From Pararhodobacter zhoushanensis (GTDB taxonomy: Bacteria; Pseudomonadota; Alphaproteobacteria; Rhodobacterales; Rhodobacteraceae): DNA of 64,000 nucleotides. Under the pieces are notes generated by a model. That model had not been told where the DNA came from. It did not search any database and saw nothing but the letters and a program-made list of their open reading frames with translations. The position numbers were made by a program, and so were the translations under genes. The number at the start of each line of letters is the position of its first letter. Positions within the stretch are counted from its first letter, which is position 1. Positions 8,560 through 17,763 of the stretch are shown here, piece after piece. Location of the stretch: NCBI RefSeq assembly GCF_025949695.1, contig NZ_JAPDFL010000001.1:4157501-4221500 (forward strand). The letters are read 5' to 3'.

Positions 8560-8720
8560 GCTCGGGAGGATTTTCCATCCTCCCGAACCCTCCTGGAGGA
8601 TATTTTCAGACAGAAAATGGGCACGGTAAGCTTTTGTTAAGACACCGTCTTTGCTCGGAGAATATCCTCGGGACGTGACTTCAACGGTGCCGAACGGGGG
8701 CAGAAAGCCCCCGTGCCCCG
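8560..8720. repeat. Structured interspersed element, copy 2 (full, degraded right side)
   Basis: Between the convergent DUF2783 and sulfotransferase genes. The left hairpin is GGGAGGA-ttttcca-TCCTCCC, a base-paired variant of the copy 1 hairpin. GGATATTT lies at 8598-8605 and AATATCC at 8661-8667. The loop carries GTAA-N7-TTAA (8626-8640). The right outer part keeps a G5/C5 hairpin (CGGGGGcagaaaGCCCCCG), but the small aatt-hairpin is eroded. Confidence 0.7.
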
Positions 8721-8739
8721 TCGCAACCGCGAGGAAAGG

Positions 8740-9456
8740 TCAGAGCGCGTACTGCGCCAGCGCCTCGTAGGCCGGAAGTGCCGCCTCGGCCAATCGGGCA
8801 TATTCCGGCGGCAGATCGGGCAGCGGCCCCTCGGCAGCGTCGAAGCCGGTGGAGTCGTGCACCGCCTGATACCAATGCGCGGCCCAGACGCCGTCATAGG
8901 GCTTGCTGCCCTTGGACCAGTAGAGCATCCGCTCGGTCCAGGGGATCTGAAGCGCCGCGCACAGCGCGATCAGCTTTTCGCGCGGCGCCGCGCGCAAGGC
9001 GGTGGAATCGAGCACCGGGGGGATCTCGCCCGTCGTCTGGACCAGCCGCTCGAACAGCGCGCGCTGCTGGGTGAAACCCAGATCCTCGAGCACCGGTGCT
9101 TCGCGTTTACGCACGTACGAGGCAACCACCCGCGACGGGTGCCTGATCAGGAACGCGTGCCGGCACCGCGACATCCAGTCCAGTGGAATGCCGGGGACCA
9201 TGTGATGCGTCATATGCTTTTGATACCAGATCGGCGCAGCATCCGGGGCATCCCCGGTGAGCACGACCTTTTCCGGGTCTTGCGGCTGGCTGGCCAGAAT
9301 CTGTTCGCGCATCGGGTGCTCAAGCCCGGTGAGGGCGAGATAGGCGGCATAGAACGGCTCATCGCTGACAGCACAATCGCCGCGCGCCGCAAAGGCATAC
9401 ATCATCGCTGTCGACAGGTTGCGCGGCCCCGACCACATGGCGATCCGCACGGTCAT
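8740..9456 (-). CDS. Sulfotransferase-family P-loop protein
   Basis: A 238-residue protein with the N-terminal motif RIAMWSGPRNLSTAMMYAF, which matches the 5'-phosphosulfate loop of a branched sulfotransferase family, and the central FLIRHPSRVVASYVRKRE matching the 3'-phosphate binding motif. Such proteins transfer sulfate from PAPS, but members of this short cytoplasmic group have no established substrate. The start at 9456 was chosen because the phosphosulfate loop begins immediately after it. Ends opposite repeat copy 2. Confidence 0.75.
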   Translation of the reverse strand: MTVRIAMWSGPRNLSTAMMYAFAARGDCAVSDEPFYAAYLALTGLEHPMREQILASQPQDPEKVVLTGDAPDAAPIWYQKHMTHHMVPGIPLDWMSRCRHAFLIRHPSRVVASYVRKREAPVLEDLGFTQQRALFERLVQTTGEIPPVLDSTALRAAPREKLIALCAALQIPWTERMLYWSKGSKPYDGVWAAHWYQAVHDSTGFDAAEGPLPDLPPEYARLAEAALPAYEALAQYAL

Positions 9457-9582
9457 CGGAAGGACTTTCGACTCGACAGCATGCGGCGCTCCTGACGCTG
9501 GGATCCGTGCAAAATGCCTGTTCGCCGTTCGCACCGCAAGAGCGACCCATCGGCGCCGCTCCCGCCCCCTGAGCCGCGTCCT

Positions 9583-10401
9583 CTAGCGCTGCTTTTCCGC
9601 CGCTTTCGCGGCATCCCAGAGCAGATCCATTTCCGCCAGATCGCTGTCCCTGGGGCTGCGCCCTTGCGCGGCAAGCGCGGCCTCGATCGACCGGAACCGG
9701 CGGGTGAATTTGGCATTCGCAGCCCTGAGTGCCGCTTCGGGGTCGATATCCAGATGCCGAGCCAGATTGGCCATGACAAAGAGCAGATCGCCGTATTCCT
9801 CGAACTGGTCTTCGGGCGCAGCCTCGGTCAGTTCGCGCGCCTCTTCGGCGATCTTGTCGACCACCTGCCCGACCTCGGGCCAGTCAAACCCCACCCGTGC
9901 CGCGCGGTTCTGCAGCTTGATCGCCCGGGTCAGCCCGGCATGCCCCACCGGCACGTCATCGAGCACCCCGGTTTGCGCCTTGGCTGCACGCTCGCGCATC
10001 TTGCGCGCTTCCCAGGCCTCGGTCTGCGCCTCGGCCGAGTCGATCTGTTCGTCGCCAAACACATGCGGATGGCGGGCGATCATCTTGTCGGCGATGCCCC
10101 GCAGCACGTCATCGAGGGTGAAATATCCAGCCTCTTGAGCCATTTGCGCGTGGTAGACCGACTGGAAAAGCAGATCGCCCAACTCGCCCTTCAGGCCCTC
10201 CCAGTCCTGCCGCTCGATCGCATCGGCGACTTCATAGGCCTCTTCGATGGTATAGGGCGCGATCGAGGCGAAATCCTGTTCCAGATCCCACGGGCAGCCG
10301 CCCACCGGCGCGCGCAGCCGCGCCATGATATGCGCCAGACGCGGCAAGCCGCCGTCGGGGTCAGTCAGAAGTGAGTCGTTCCCAGCAGAATCGTCGGCCA
10401 T
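9583..10401 (-). CDS. mazG: Nucleoside triphosphate pyrophosphohydrolase MazG
   Basis: A 272-residue two-domain MazG. The first domain has GGCPWDLEQDFASIAPYTIEEAYEV, with the EExxE-type metal-binding helix, and ELGDLLFQSVYHAQ. The second domain repeats this as KIAEEARELTEA and EYGDLLFVMANLARHL. The enzyme hydrolyses (d)NTPs to monophosphates and pyrophosphate, cleaning aberrant nucleotides or lowering ppGpp. The length fits the E. coli-type tandem MazG. It diverges from the M20 amidohydrolase with 62 bases between. Confidence 0.95.
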   Translation of the reverse strand: MADDSAGNDSLLTDPDGGLPRLAHIMARLRAPVGGCPWDLEQDFASIAPYTIEEAYEVADAIERQDWEGLKGELGDLLFQSVYHAQMAQEAGYFTLDDVLRGIADKMIARHPHVFGDEQIDSAEAQTEAWEARKMRERAAKAQTGVLDDVPVGHAGLTRAIKLQNRAARVGFDWPEVGQVVDKIAEEARELTEAAPEDQFEEYGDLLFVMANLARHLDIDPEAALRAANAKFTRRFRSIEAALAAQGRSPRDSDLAEMDLLWDAAKAAEKQR

Positions 10402-10463
10402 TGCGCCCACCCGGTTAATTGCCGATGGTCGGTGTATCCCAAAGCCCGGCCCCGGAGTCCACC

Positions 10464-11618
10464 ATGCCCGTCCTCAACCGCATCGCCGATTACGCCCCGC
10501 AGATGACCGAATGGCGCCGGTATCTGCACCAACACCCCGAAACACGCTTTGACTGCGAAGCGACGGCGGGTTTCATCGCCCAGCGCCTGCGCGACTTCGG
10601 CATCACCGAGATCCATGAGGGCATCGCTCAATCCGGCATCGTGGCGATCATCGAGGGGCAAGGCGACGGGCCGACCATTGGCCTGCGCGCTGATATCGAC
10701 GCGCTGCCCATCACCGAAGAAACGGGGCTGCCCCATGCTTCGACCGTGCCGGGCAAAATGCACGCCTGCGGGCATGACGGGCACACCACCATGCTGCTAG
10801 GCGCGGCGCGGTATCTGGCGGAGACTCGCAATTTCGCCGGGCGCGTGGCGCTGATCTTCCAGCCAGCCGAGGAATGGGGCGGCGGGGCCGAGGTGATGGT
10901 GAAAGAGGGCATCATGGAGCGATTCGCCATCGCGCAGGTCTACGCGCTGCACAACGCACCGGGCGTGGCGCTGGGGCGGTTCGAGGGCCGGGCGGGGCCG
11001 CTGATGGCGGCAGTGGATACGCTGACGGTCACGGTCACCGGGCGCGGCGGGCATGGTGCGCATCCCGAGGAAACCGTCGATCCGGTCGCCGCCATCGTGC
11101 AGATGGTGAATGCGCTGCAAACCATCGTCAGCCGCAACCGCAAGGGCACCGACGCGCTGGTGATCAGCGTCACGCAGATCCACACCGGCAGCGCGGATAA
11201 CATCATTCCCGAATCCGGCTGGTTCTGTGCCACGGTGCGGACCTATGACAAGGCCGTACAGGACATGGTCGAACGCCGCTGCAGTGAGATTGTGCAGGGC
11301 GTGGCGGCGGCGATGGGCGTGACCGCAGAGATCACCTTCGAACGCGGCTATCCGGCTACCGTCAACCATGAGCGCGAGTTCAACACTGCGCTTTCGGTCG
11401 CAGCCGAGATCGGTTCGGAAGCGGGCGACTGCGAACCGGTCATGGGCGCTGAGGATTTCTCGTTCATGCTGGAAAGCCGCCCCGGCGCGTATCTGTTCCT
11501 CGGACAAGGCGACAGCGCCGGGCTGCACCATCCGAAATACGACTTCAACGACGCCGTCGCCCCGGTCGGTGCCAGCTTCTTCGCCCGGCTGGTCGAGCGC
11601 ATGCAGCCCCGGCTCTAG
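10464..11618 (+). CDS. M20 (ArgE/HipO-type) amidohydrolase
   Basis: A 384-residue zinc amidohydrolase of the HipO/IAA-Leu hydrolase branch. Visible are WRRYLHQHPE, the metal motif MHACGHDGHTTMLLGAARYL, the catalytic FQPAEEWGGGAEVMVKEG, the dimerisation-domain segment GRGGHGAHPEETVDP and the late ligand region MGAEDFSFML. It probably removes an acyl group from an N-acylated amino acid; the precise substrate is not evident. The start at 10464 gives the family N-terminus. Followed by repeat copy 3. Confidence 0.9.
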   Translation: MPVLNRIADYAPQMTEWRRYLHQHPETRFDCEATAGFIAQRLRDFGITEIHEGIAQSGIVAIIEGQGDGPTIGLRADIDALPITEETGLPHASTVPGKMHACGHDGHTTMLLGAARYLAETRNFAGRVALIFQPAEEWGGGAEVMVKEGIMERFAIAQVYALHNAPGVALGRFEGRAGPLMAAVDTLTVTVTGRGGHGAHPEETVDPVAAIVQMVNALQTIVSRNRKGTDALVISVTQIHTGSADNIIPESGWFCATVRTYDKAVQDMVERRCSEIVQGVAAAMGVTAEITFERGYPATVNHEREFNTALSVAAEIGSEAGDCEPVMGAEDFSFMLESRPGAYLFLGQGDSAGLHHPKYDFNDAVAPVGASFFARLVERMQPRL

Positions 11619-11621
11619 CTG

Positions 11622-11840
11622 TTGGGGGGCTGCCGCCCCCCAAACCCCCTGCCCAAAGGGGACGCACGCGCCCCCTTTGGAAACCCCCGTGGATATTTTC
11701 GGACAGATGATGGAGCGTGGTTAACGAAGTCTTTTCATCTGTCCTTAAATATCCTGGGGGGTGAATTGGCCGTCAGGCCAAGAGGGGGCAAGGCCCCCTG
11801 CCCGGTCGCCCGAGGGCGCGGCGGCGCAAGCCGTCTCGGC
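11622..11840. repeat. Structured interspersed element, copy 3 (full)
   Basis: Between the convergent M20 amidohydrolase and 8-oxoguanine deaminase genes. It has a left hairpin CCAAAGGGG-N9-CCCCTTTGG, GGATATTT (11691-11698), and a perfect inner stem GGACAGATGA (11701-11710) with TCATCTGTCC (11735-11744). The loop starts TTAACGAAGTC, and AAATATCC lies at 11747-11754. After that come ggggggtgaatt with hairpin GGCC-gtca-GGCC and hairpin GGGGGC-aag-GCCCCC. Strong stem-loops in both directions suggest a bidirectional terminator. Confidence 0.85.
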
Positions 11841-11858
11841 CAAGGGCGAAACGCCTTG

Positions 11859-13201
11859 TCATCCCATCAGGCGCGCCGTCGCCCGGCGGGCGTTTATCGC
11901 CAAAGCCTCACTGTCGAGCGTCAGTAAATGGCCGTCCCGCACGACCTGTCGCCCCTCCACCAGAAGGTGCCTCACCCGGTGCGGGCCACAGAGAACCAGT
12001 GCAGCCACCGGATCCCACGCGCCCGCCGCCTGCAGGGCGCGCAGATCCCAGACCGCCAGATCGGCGCGTTTGCCGGGTTCGAGCGAGCCGAGCACATCCG
12101 CCCGGCCCAGCACGGTTGCACCCCCCAGCGTGGCGATCTCCAGCGCCTCGCGGGCGCTCATCGCATCGGCACCAAGCGAAACCCGTTGCATCAGCATCGC
12201 CTGCCGCGCCTCGCCGATCAGATCGCCTGCGTCGTTCGAGGCCGAGCCGTCCACCCCCAGCCCCACGCGCACCCCTGCGTCGCGCAGGCGCCGCACCGGC
12301 GCGATGCCCGAGCCGAGGCGGCAGTTCGAGCAGGGGCAATGCGCCACCCCGGTCAGGCTGTGCGCAAACAGCTGGATCTCGCTTTCATCCAGCTTGACGC
12401 AGTGTGCGTGCCAGACATCGGGACCGGTCCAGCCCAGATCCTCGGCGTATTGGCCCGGGCGGCAGCCGAACTGGGACAAGGAATAGGCGATGTCCTCGTC
12501 ATTCTCGGCCAGATGCGTGTGCAACATCACCCCCTTGTCGCGCGCCAGCAGGGCCGCGTCGCGCATCAGTTCCCGCGATACCGAGAAGGGCGAGCAGGGC
12601 GCCAGCCCCACACGGGTCATAGCGTTCGGCGCGATGTCGTGGAAGGCATCGACGACACGGATGCTGTCTTCTAGGATCGCGCGTTCGTCCTCGACCACTG
12701 AATCCGGTGGCAGCCCCCCTTGGACTCGCCAATCGACATCGCGCCGCGCGTGGCGTGAAACCGCAACCCGGTCTCGCGTGCCGCGTGGATCGTGTCATCG
12801 AGCCGCGACCCGTTGGGGAAGAGGTAGAGGTGATCCGACGACATCGTGCAGCCGCTCAGTGCCAGTTCGGCGAGGCCCAGCTGGGTGGAAACATGCATAT
12901 CCTCGGGCGTGTAGCGCGCCCAGATCGGGTAGAGCGTTTTCAGCCAGCCAAACAGCAGCGCGTCCTGCCCGCCCGGCACGGCGCGGGTCAGCGTCTGGTA
13001 CAAATGGTGGTGGGTGTTCACCAGACCGGGCGTCACCACGCAGCCGGCGGCGTCGATCAGCTCGGCCCCCGGAGCCGTCAGGCCGGTGCCCACGGCGGCA
13101 ATCGCGCCGTCCTCGATCAGGACCGACGCGCCCGCCAGTTCGCGGCGCGTGGCGTCCATGGTGACGACAACGTCGGCATTGCGGATCAGGGTCTGGGTCA
13201 T
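11859..13201 (-). pseudogene. 8-oxoguanine deaminase (amidohydrolase), frameshifted as read
   Basis: The two halves of one enzyme of about 447 residues lie in different frames. The N-terminal half (13201 to about 12720) has [16 protein letters not shown], the HxH metal motif, plus [19 protein letters not shown]. The C-terminal half (to 11859) has VMLHTHLAEN, HAHCVKLDESE and GLGVDGSASND with the catalytic Asp. Restoring one G in the six-G run (C6 at 12714-12719 on the plus strand) joins ESKGG to [11 protein letters not shown] in frame. These amidohydrolases convert 8-oxoguanine to urate, which fits the urate operon beside it. Most likely a homopolymer miscall; a true pseudogene cannot be excluded. 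Confidence 0.8.
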
Positions 13202-13219
13202 GCTGTGCTCCTGAAAACG

Positions 13220-13241
13220 GCGCGGGCCCGAAGGCCCGCGC
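13220..13241 (-). terminator. Hairpin between permease and deaminase genes
   Basis: GCGCGGGCC-CGAA-GGCCCGCGC forms a 9-bp GC stem in the 45-bp gap. Read on the minus strand it is followed by CGTTTTC, so it could end or attenuate transcription between the permease and the deaminase. Confidence 0.55.
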
Positions 13242-13246
13242 GAAGG

Positions 13247-14650
13247 TCAACGCCGGTGGCCGGTCACCCCGCCCGAGATTTCCTCGGTCGCGGTGGCACC
13301 CGGCGGGGTGGGCAGCAGCAGGTTCAGCGTCACCGCGATGGCGGCGGCGGGCAGCAGGCCCGAGGTCAGCAGGATCTGCAGCGTGCGCGGCAGGTGTTGC
13401 AGCGCCGAGGGTTCCAGCTGCAGGCCAAGGCTGACCGACAGGGCGACGGCGAAGATCACCATGTTGCGGCGGTTCCAGTCGACATCGGCCAGCATCGAGA
13501 TACCCGAGGCGCAGACCATGCCGAACATGACGATCACGCCGCCGCCCAGCACGTTGATCGGCACGGTGTTGATGAAGGCACCGACCTTGGGCACCAGCCC
13601 GCACAGGATCAAAAACAGCGCGCCGAAGGTCACGACATGGCGGCTCATCACGCCGGTGATGGCGATCAATCCCACGTTTTGACTGAACGACGTGTTCGGC
13701 AACCCGCCGAACATCCCGCCGACCGCCGTGCCCAGACCATCAGCGAAGGTCGCGCCCTTGATCTCGGCATCGGTGGCCTCACGCCCCGCGCCGCCCTTGG
13801 TGATGCCCGAGGTATCGCCGACCGTCTCGATGGCCGAGACCACGGCCATGAAGCACATGCCCAGCACGATCGCCCAGTCAAAGCTGAAGCCGAAATGGAA
13901 GGGCGTGGGCACCATGAACCACTCGGCGCGGTCGAGCGACACGAAGCTGACCTGCCCCATCGCCAGCGCGACCAGATAGCCGCAGAGGATGCCGATCAGC
14001 ACCGAGGCGACCGAGGCAAAGCCATCGGTGAAAAACTTGATGCCCAAGGTCACGAAAACGACGACCAGCGCCGGGGTCCATTTGGCGAGCGAGCCGAAGG
14101 CCTCGGTTCCCATCAGGGGCACCCCACCGGCGGCATACTGGATCCCGACCTTGACCAGCGACAGGCCGATCATCAGCACGATCAGCCCGGTGACCAGCGG
14201 CGGCAGGGCGAAGCGGATCTTTCCGATGACGAAGCCTAGGCAGAAGTGAAAGATCCCGCCGATCAGCACGCCCGTCATCAGACCCGACAGACCGGCAGTG
14301 CCCAGACCAGCCACGGCAGGGATCATGATCGGGATGAACGCGAACGAGGTGCCCTGCACGATGGGCAGACGCGCACCGACCGGGCCGAAGCCGATGGTCT
14401 GAAACAGCGTGGCGATACCGGCGAAGAGCATCGACATCTGGATCATGTAAGTCATGTCAGGAAAGCCGAGCGCCCCCTGATCCGAGCCGAACCCGATACC
14501 GGCAGCCCCGCAGACAATGATCGCCGGGGTGACGTTGGCGACGAACATGGCGAGCACATGCTGGATGCCCAGCGGCACCGCCATGCCCAGCGGCGGCGTG
14601 TAGTCGGGGTCTGCCAGTTGTTCTGGCGTTCCAATCGCAGACTTGGCCAA
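13247..14650 (-). CDS. NCS2-family xanthine/urate permease
   Basis: A 467-residue inner-membrane nucleobase transporter with about 14 hydrophobic segments. The family signature is seen in VQGTSFAFIPIMIPAV, in ETVGDTSGITKGG (the conserved acidic segment of TM8) and in GGLPNTSFSQNVGLIAITG, the NCS2 motif around TM10. Its place between 8-oxoguanine deaminase and ureidoglycolate lyase points to urate or xanthine uptake feeding the degradation pathway. It is downstream of allA in the same direction, with a hairpin in the gap. Confidence 0.92.
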   Translation of the reverse strand: MAKSAIGTPEQLADPDYTPPLGMAVPLGIQHVLAMFVANVTPAIIVCGAAGIGFGSDQGALGFPDMTYMIQMSMLFAGIATLFQTIGFGPVGARLPIVQGTSFAFIPIMIPAVAGLGTAGLSGLMTGVLIGGIFHFCLGFVIGKIRFALPPLVTGLIVLMIGLSLVKVGIQYAAGGVPLMGTEAFGSLAKWTPALVVVFVTLGIKFFTDGFASVASVLIGILCGYLVALAMGQVSFVSLDRAEWFMVPTPFHFGFSFDWAIVLGMCFMAVVSAIETVGDTSGITKGGAGREATDAEIKGATFADGLGTAVGGMFGGLPNTSFSQNVGLIAITGVMSRHVVTFGALFLILCGLVPKVGAFINTVPINVLGGGVIVMFGMVCASGISMLADVDWNRRNMVIFAVALSVSLGLQLEPSALQHLPRTLQILLTSGLLPAAAIAVTLNLLLPTPPGATATEEISGGVTGHRR

Positions 14651-14760
14651 TCGTGTTCCTTCCCTGGGGGGTTTGTTCGTTTTTTATGCGCCGTCTCCGC
14701 GTCCACCCCCACGGCAGCGGTCCGGTCAGCGGTCCGGGTTGACCCGGATCCTTGTGAGTG

Positions 14761-14782
14761 CGGCCCCTCTCGGGGGCCGGGC
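14761..14782 (-). terminator. Hairpin after allA
   Basis: GGCCCC-tct-cGGGGGCC immediately after the allA stop on the minus strand. It has no long T run, so it may be an attenuator or mRNA 3'-end stabiliser rather than a full terminator. Confidence 0.4.
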
Positions 14783-15274
14783 TCAGAGGTCGATGACGGT
14801 GTAAGGTGCGTCGAACCAGTGTTCCTGCAGGTTGGCCGTGGTGCCGATCCGGTCGACCACGGCGAACAGGCCGGGTGCCGCGAGCGGGGTCAGCACCCCG
14901 TGCCAGGTGCCCCGGTACAGGTTGATCGCCTGCGCGCCGTCGGTGACGAAAGCCAGCGGGGTGCCGGGCACGCCGCCCGCATCGGGGGCGACGATGACCA
15001 GAAACGGGTGCTGGTGCATCGGGATGAAGGCTTGCGAGCCTTCGGGGTGACGCTCGACCATGTCCAGCCGGTAGGGCAGCGCGCGGGGTTCGGCGTTGAA
15101 CAGCGAGATCCCGGCCCGGCCCTGCGGCCCGAAATCGAGCGTTGCGCGGTCGTGGTGGCGACCGCACAGGCCCTGATTGATGATCTTGTCCGGTGCGCCC
15201 GTCACGTCGAGCACGTCGCCGAAAGGGGCGAAGGCGGCGGCGGTTAGGGGGTGGGTGGGGATTTGGCGCGTCAT
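14783..15274 (-). CDS. allA: Ureidoglycolate lyase
   Basis: A 163-residue cupin-fold enzyme that splits (S)-ureidoglycolate to glyoxylate and urea, the last step of the allantoin route. Family segments are FAPFGDVLDV, MVERHPEGSQAFIPM, FLVIVAPD and NLYRGTWHGVLTPL. The length is typical. It lies downstream of allE in the same direction with a half copy of the repeat element between them. Confidence 0.93.
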   Translation of the reverse strand: MTRQIPTHPLTAAAFAPFGDVLDVTGAPDKIINQGLCGRHHDRATLDFGPQGRAGISLFNAEPRALPYRLDMVERHPEGSQAFIPMHQHPFLVIVAPDAGGVPGTPLAFVTDGAQAINLYRGTWHGVLTPLAAPGLFAVVDRIGTTANLQEHWFDAPYTVIDL

Positions 15275-15292
15275 GTCGGGCGTCTCGCGGGT

Positions 15293-15352
15293 GGCGAGGC
15301 CGGGGGTTTCCCACCCCCGGACCCCCGTGGGATATTTAGGGACAGATGATCG
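15293..15352. repeat. Structured interspersed element, left half only
   Basis: Hairpin CCGGGGGT-ttccc-ACCCCCGG, then acccccgtgGGATATTT and the inner-arm sequence agggacagatga. The right half (AAATATCC, the aatt hairpin) is absent. It lies in the 93-bp gap between co-directional allE and allA, not between convergent genes. The hairpin arms differ from copies 1 and 2 but stay paired. Confidence 0.7.
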
Positions 15353-15367
15353 AGGGGGCGGCGCACC

Positions 15368-16201
15368 TTACCGACCGGCCCAGGGGCCGCGCAGGCGGGG
15401 GTGGCGGTTGACGTCCTTGTAGAGCAGGTAGCGGAACGGGCCGGGGCCGCCTGCATAACAGGCTTGCGGGCAGAAGGCGCGCAGCCAGAGGAAATCGCCC
15501 GCCTCGACCTCGACCCAGTCGCGGTTGAGTTTGTAGACCGCCTTGCCCTCGAGCACGTAGATGCCGTGCTCCATGACATGCGTTTCCTCAAACGGGATCA
15601 CGCCGCCGGGCTGGAAGGTGACAAGGTTGACGTGCATGTCGTGACGCAGATCCTGCGGCTCGACGAAGCGGGTCGTGGCCCAGTCGCCCTTGGTGCCGGG
15701 CATGGCGGCGGGGGAGTGGTGCTGTTCGTTGGTGATGATGGCGTCGGGCACAGCGAGGCCCGGCGCGGGTTCATAGAGCTTGCGCACCCAGACGACGGTT
15801 GCGTCCATGCGCTGCGGGTTGCGCAGGCGCCAGTTCGCGCCGGGGGGCAGATAGACGTAGCCGCCGGGGGCGAGCGCGTGCTCGCGCCCGTCGAGGGTCA
15901 GGACCGGGCGGCCATCGGTGACGAAGAGCACCGATTCAACGCCGTCGTCCGGTTCGGGCGCATCCGAGCCGCCCTCGGGGTCGATCCGCAGGACGTATTG
16001 CGAGAAGGTTTCGGCAAAGCCCGACAGCGGGCGGGCCAGTACCCAGACATGGGTCTTGTCCCAGCCGGGCAGGTAGCTGGTGACGATGTCACGCTGCACG
16101 CCGCGCGGGATGACCGCGTAGGATTCGGTAAACACGGCGCGGCCGGTGTGCAGCGCGGTTTGCGGCGGCAGGCCGTCGGCGGGCAGGCCATAGGTGCTCA
16201 T
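15368..16201 (-). CDS. allE: (S)-ureidoglycine aminohydrolase
   Basis: A 277-residue bicupin (YlbA/AllE type) that hydrolyses (S)-ureidoglycine to (S)-ureidoglycolate and ammonia. The N-terminal cupin spans roughly residues 50-140 (VLFVTDGRPVLTLDG, GGYVYLPPGANWRLRN). The C-terminal one includes FEETHVMEHGIYVLEGKAVYKLN, the metal-binding His/Glu cluster, and EAGDFLWLRAFCPQACYAGG. Its ATG overlaps the stop of puuE-uraD (ATGA), so it is translated right after the upstream pathway enzymes. Some annotation pipelines label this group as bifunctional with allantoicase; that is not shown by the sequence. Confidence 0.92.
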   Translation of the reverse strand: MSTYGLPADGLPPQTALHTGRAVFTESYAVIPRGVQRDIVTSYLPGWDKTHVWVLARPLSGFAETFSQYVLRIDPEGGSDAPEPDDGVESVLFVTDGRPVLTLDGREHALAPGGYVYLPPGANWRLRNPQRMDATVVWVRKLYEPAPGLAVPDAIITNEQHHSPAAMPGTKGDWATTRFVEPQDLRHDMHVNLVTFQPGGVIPFEETHVMEHGIYVLEGKAVYKLNRDWVEVEAGDFLWLRAFCPQACYAGGPGPFRYLLYKDVNRHPRLRGPWAGR

Positions 16202-17609
16202 GGAAGGAGGTCTTTCAGGCGGATCTGCGCGATACGCTCGACCTGACGGCAGGCCGTGGCGAATTCGGTGGCAGTGTCGTTGGCGATACGGGTGTGGAAA
16301 GCGTCGGTGATGCTGGCCTTGGTGTTGTCGCGCACGGCGATGATGAAGGGGAAGCCGTGCTTGGCGACATAGGCGGCGTTGAGGCGCTGGAACTCGGCGC
16401 GTTCCTCATCGGTCAGCGCATCGAGGCCCGCTGACGACTGCTCGTGCGTCGATTCCGCCGTGAGCCGTTTGGCCTGCGCCAGCTTGCCCGCCAGATCGGG
16501 GTGGGCGTTGAGGACGCCAAGGCGTTCCGCCGCGCTGGCGCTGCGGAACATCCGCGCGAGCGCGTTGTGCAGGCCAAGGGCCGTGTCATGCGCCGGGCCA
16601 AGTTCGAGCTGGTACGCCCGTTCGGCGATCCACGGCGAATGCTCGAAGATCGAGCCATAGGCGGCGACAAACGTGTCGCGGTCCATCTGGCTGGGGCGCG
16701 CGTAGCGCTGGTGCGGGTGGTTGGCCGCCCAGAACTCGGCAATCTGGCTGCGGGTCGCAAACCAGGCACCGCCCTGCTGCGCCACATGATCGAGGAAGCG
16801 CAACAGCCCCGCCAGCTTGCCCGGACGCCCGATCAGGCGACAGTGCAGGCCGATCGAGAACATGCGCCCCCCTCGGCATGCAGCGTGTCGAAGCTGTCGA
16901 TCAGGTACTGGCCGAAATCCTGCCCCGTCACCCAGCCCGGCGACGTGGCGAAGCGCATGTCGTTGGCTTCCAGCGTGTAGGGGATGACCAGTTGGTCGCG
17001 TTCGCCTGCCTCAAGCCAGTAGGGCAGATCGTCGTCATAGGTGTCGGAAATCCAGTCCAGCGTTCCCGTCTCGGCGGTCAGCCGCACGGTGTTCACGCTG
17101 CAACGCCCGGTGTACCAGCCGCGCGGCGGGGTGCCGACGACTTCGGTATGCAGGCGGATCGCCTCGGCGATCTGGGCGCGTTCCTCGGCCTCGGGCATGT
17201 CTTTATGCTCGACCCATTTCAGCCCGTGGCTGGCGATATCCCAACCGGCGTCGATCATCGCCGCGACCTGCTCGGGCGAACGGGCCAGCGCCGAGGCGAC
17301 GCCGTAAATGGTCAGCGGCAACCCGCGCTCGGTGAACAGCTTGTGCAGCCGCCAGAACCCGGCGCGGGCGCCGTAGTCATAGATCGATTCCATGTTCCAG
17401 TGCCGCTGACCAGGCCAGGGCGCAGCCCCGGCGATGTCGGACAGAAAGGCCTCGGACTGGCCATCGCCATGCAGGACGTTGTTTTCGCCGCCCTCTTCGT
17501 AGTTCAGCACCAAAGAGATCGCGACGCGCGCGCCACCGGGCCAGACGACCTGAGGGGCGCGCGGGCCATAGCCGATCATGTTGCGGGGGTAGCGGGTAGC
17601 GTCGGTCAC
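16198..17609 (-). pseudogene. puuE-uraD: Allantoinase (PuuE)-OHCU decarboxylase (UraD) fusion, frameshifted as read
   Basis: The N-terminal part (17609 to about 16870) is a polysaccharide-deacetylase-type allantoinase: VAISLVLNYEEGGENN, GVASALARSPEQVAAM, WDIASHGLKWVEH and RGWYTGRCSVNT. The rest, in another frame, starts MFSIGLHCRLIGRPGKL, which is the normal PuuE C-terminus, and runs without a stop into UraD (FEHSPWIAERAY, LNAHPDLAGKLA, ITDAFHTRIAND). Adding one G to the six-G run (C6 at 16867-16872 on the plus strand) gives a single 471-residue bifunctional enzyme turning OHCU to allantoin and allantoin to allantoate. Probably a read error, since both domains look intact. Confidence 0.85.
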
Positions 17610-17659
17610 GGGAGCGATCCTTCAAAGGCAGTCTTATTGTCAAGGTAGACGAAAAAATC

Positions 17660-17681
17660 GGCAGGTTTATCAATTTCTGCC
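17660..17681. promoter_or_regulatory. Inverted repeat in the puuE/hiuH divergent region
   Basis: GGCAG-N12-CTGCC in the 154-bp AT-richer gap between the divergent puuE-uraD and hiuH starts. It is a candidate operator for a pathway regulator such as the LysR protein encoded 2 kb away, though its arms differ from those of the palindrome near puuD. Confidence 0.35.
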
Positions 17682-17763
17682 TGAAAGACCTTTGCGCTTG
17701 CAGCATACTGGTCTTTGCGCGCCGCACAGGCAAAATAGGCAAGACTTTGAACAGGAGAGCGTC

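Noticed and set aside
12707..14239. A 510-codon open frame on the plus strand
   Set aside because: Antisense shadow of the deaminase and NCS2 permease; composition is rich in Gln, His and Arg, as such shadows are.
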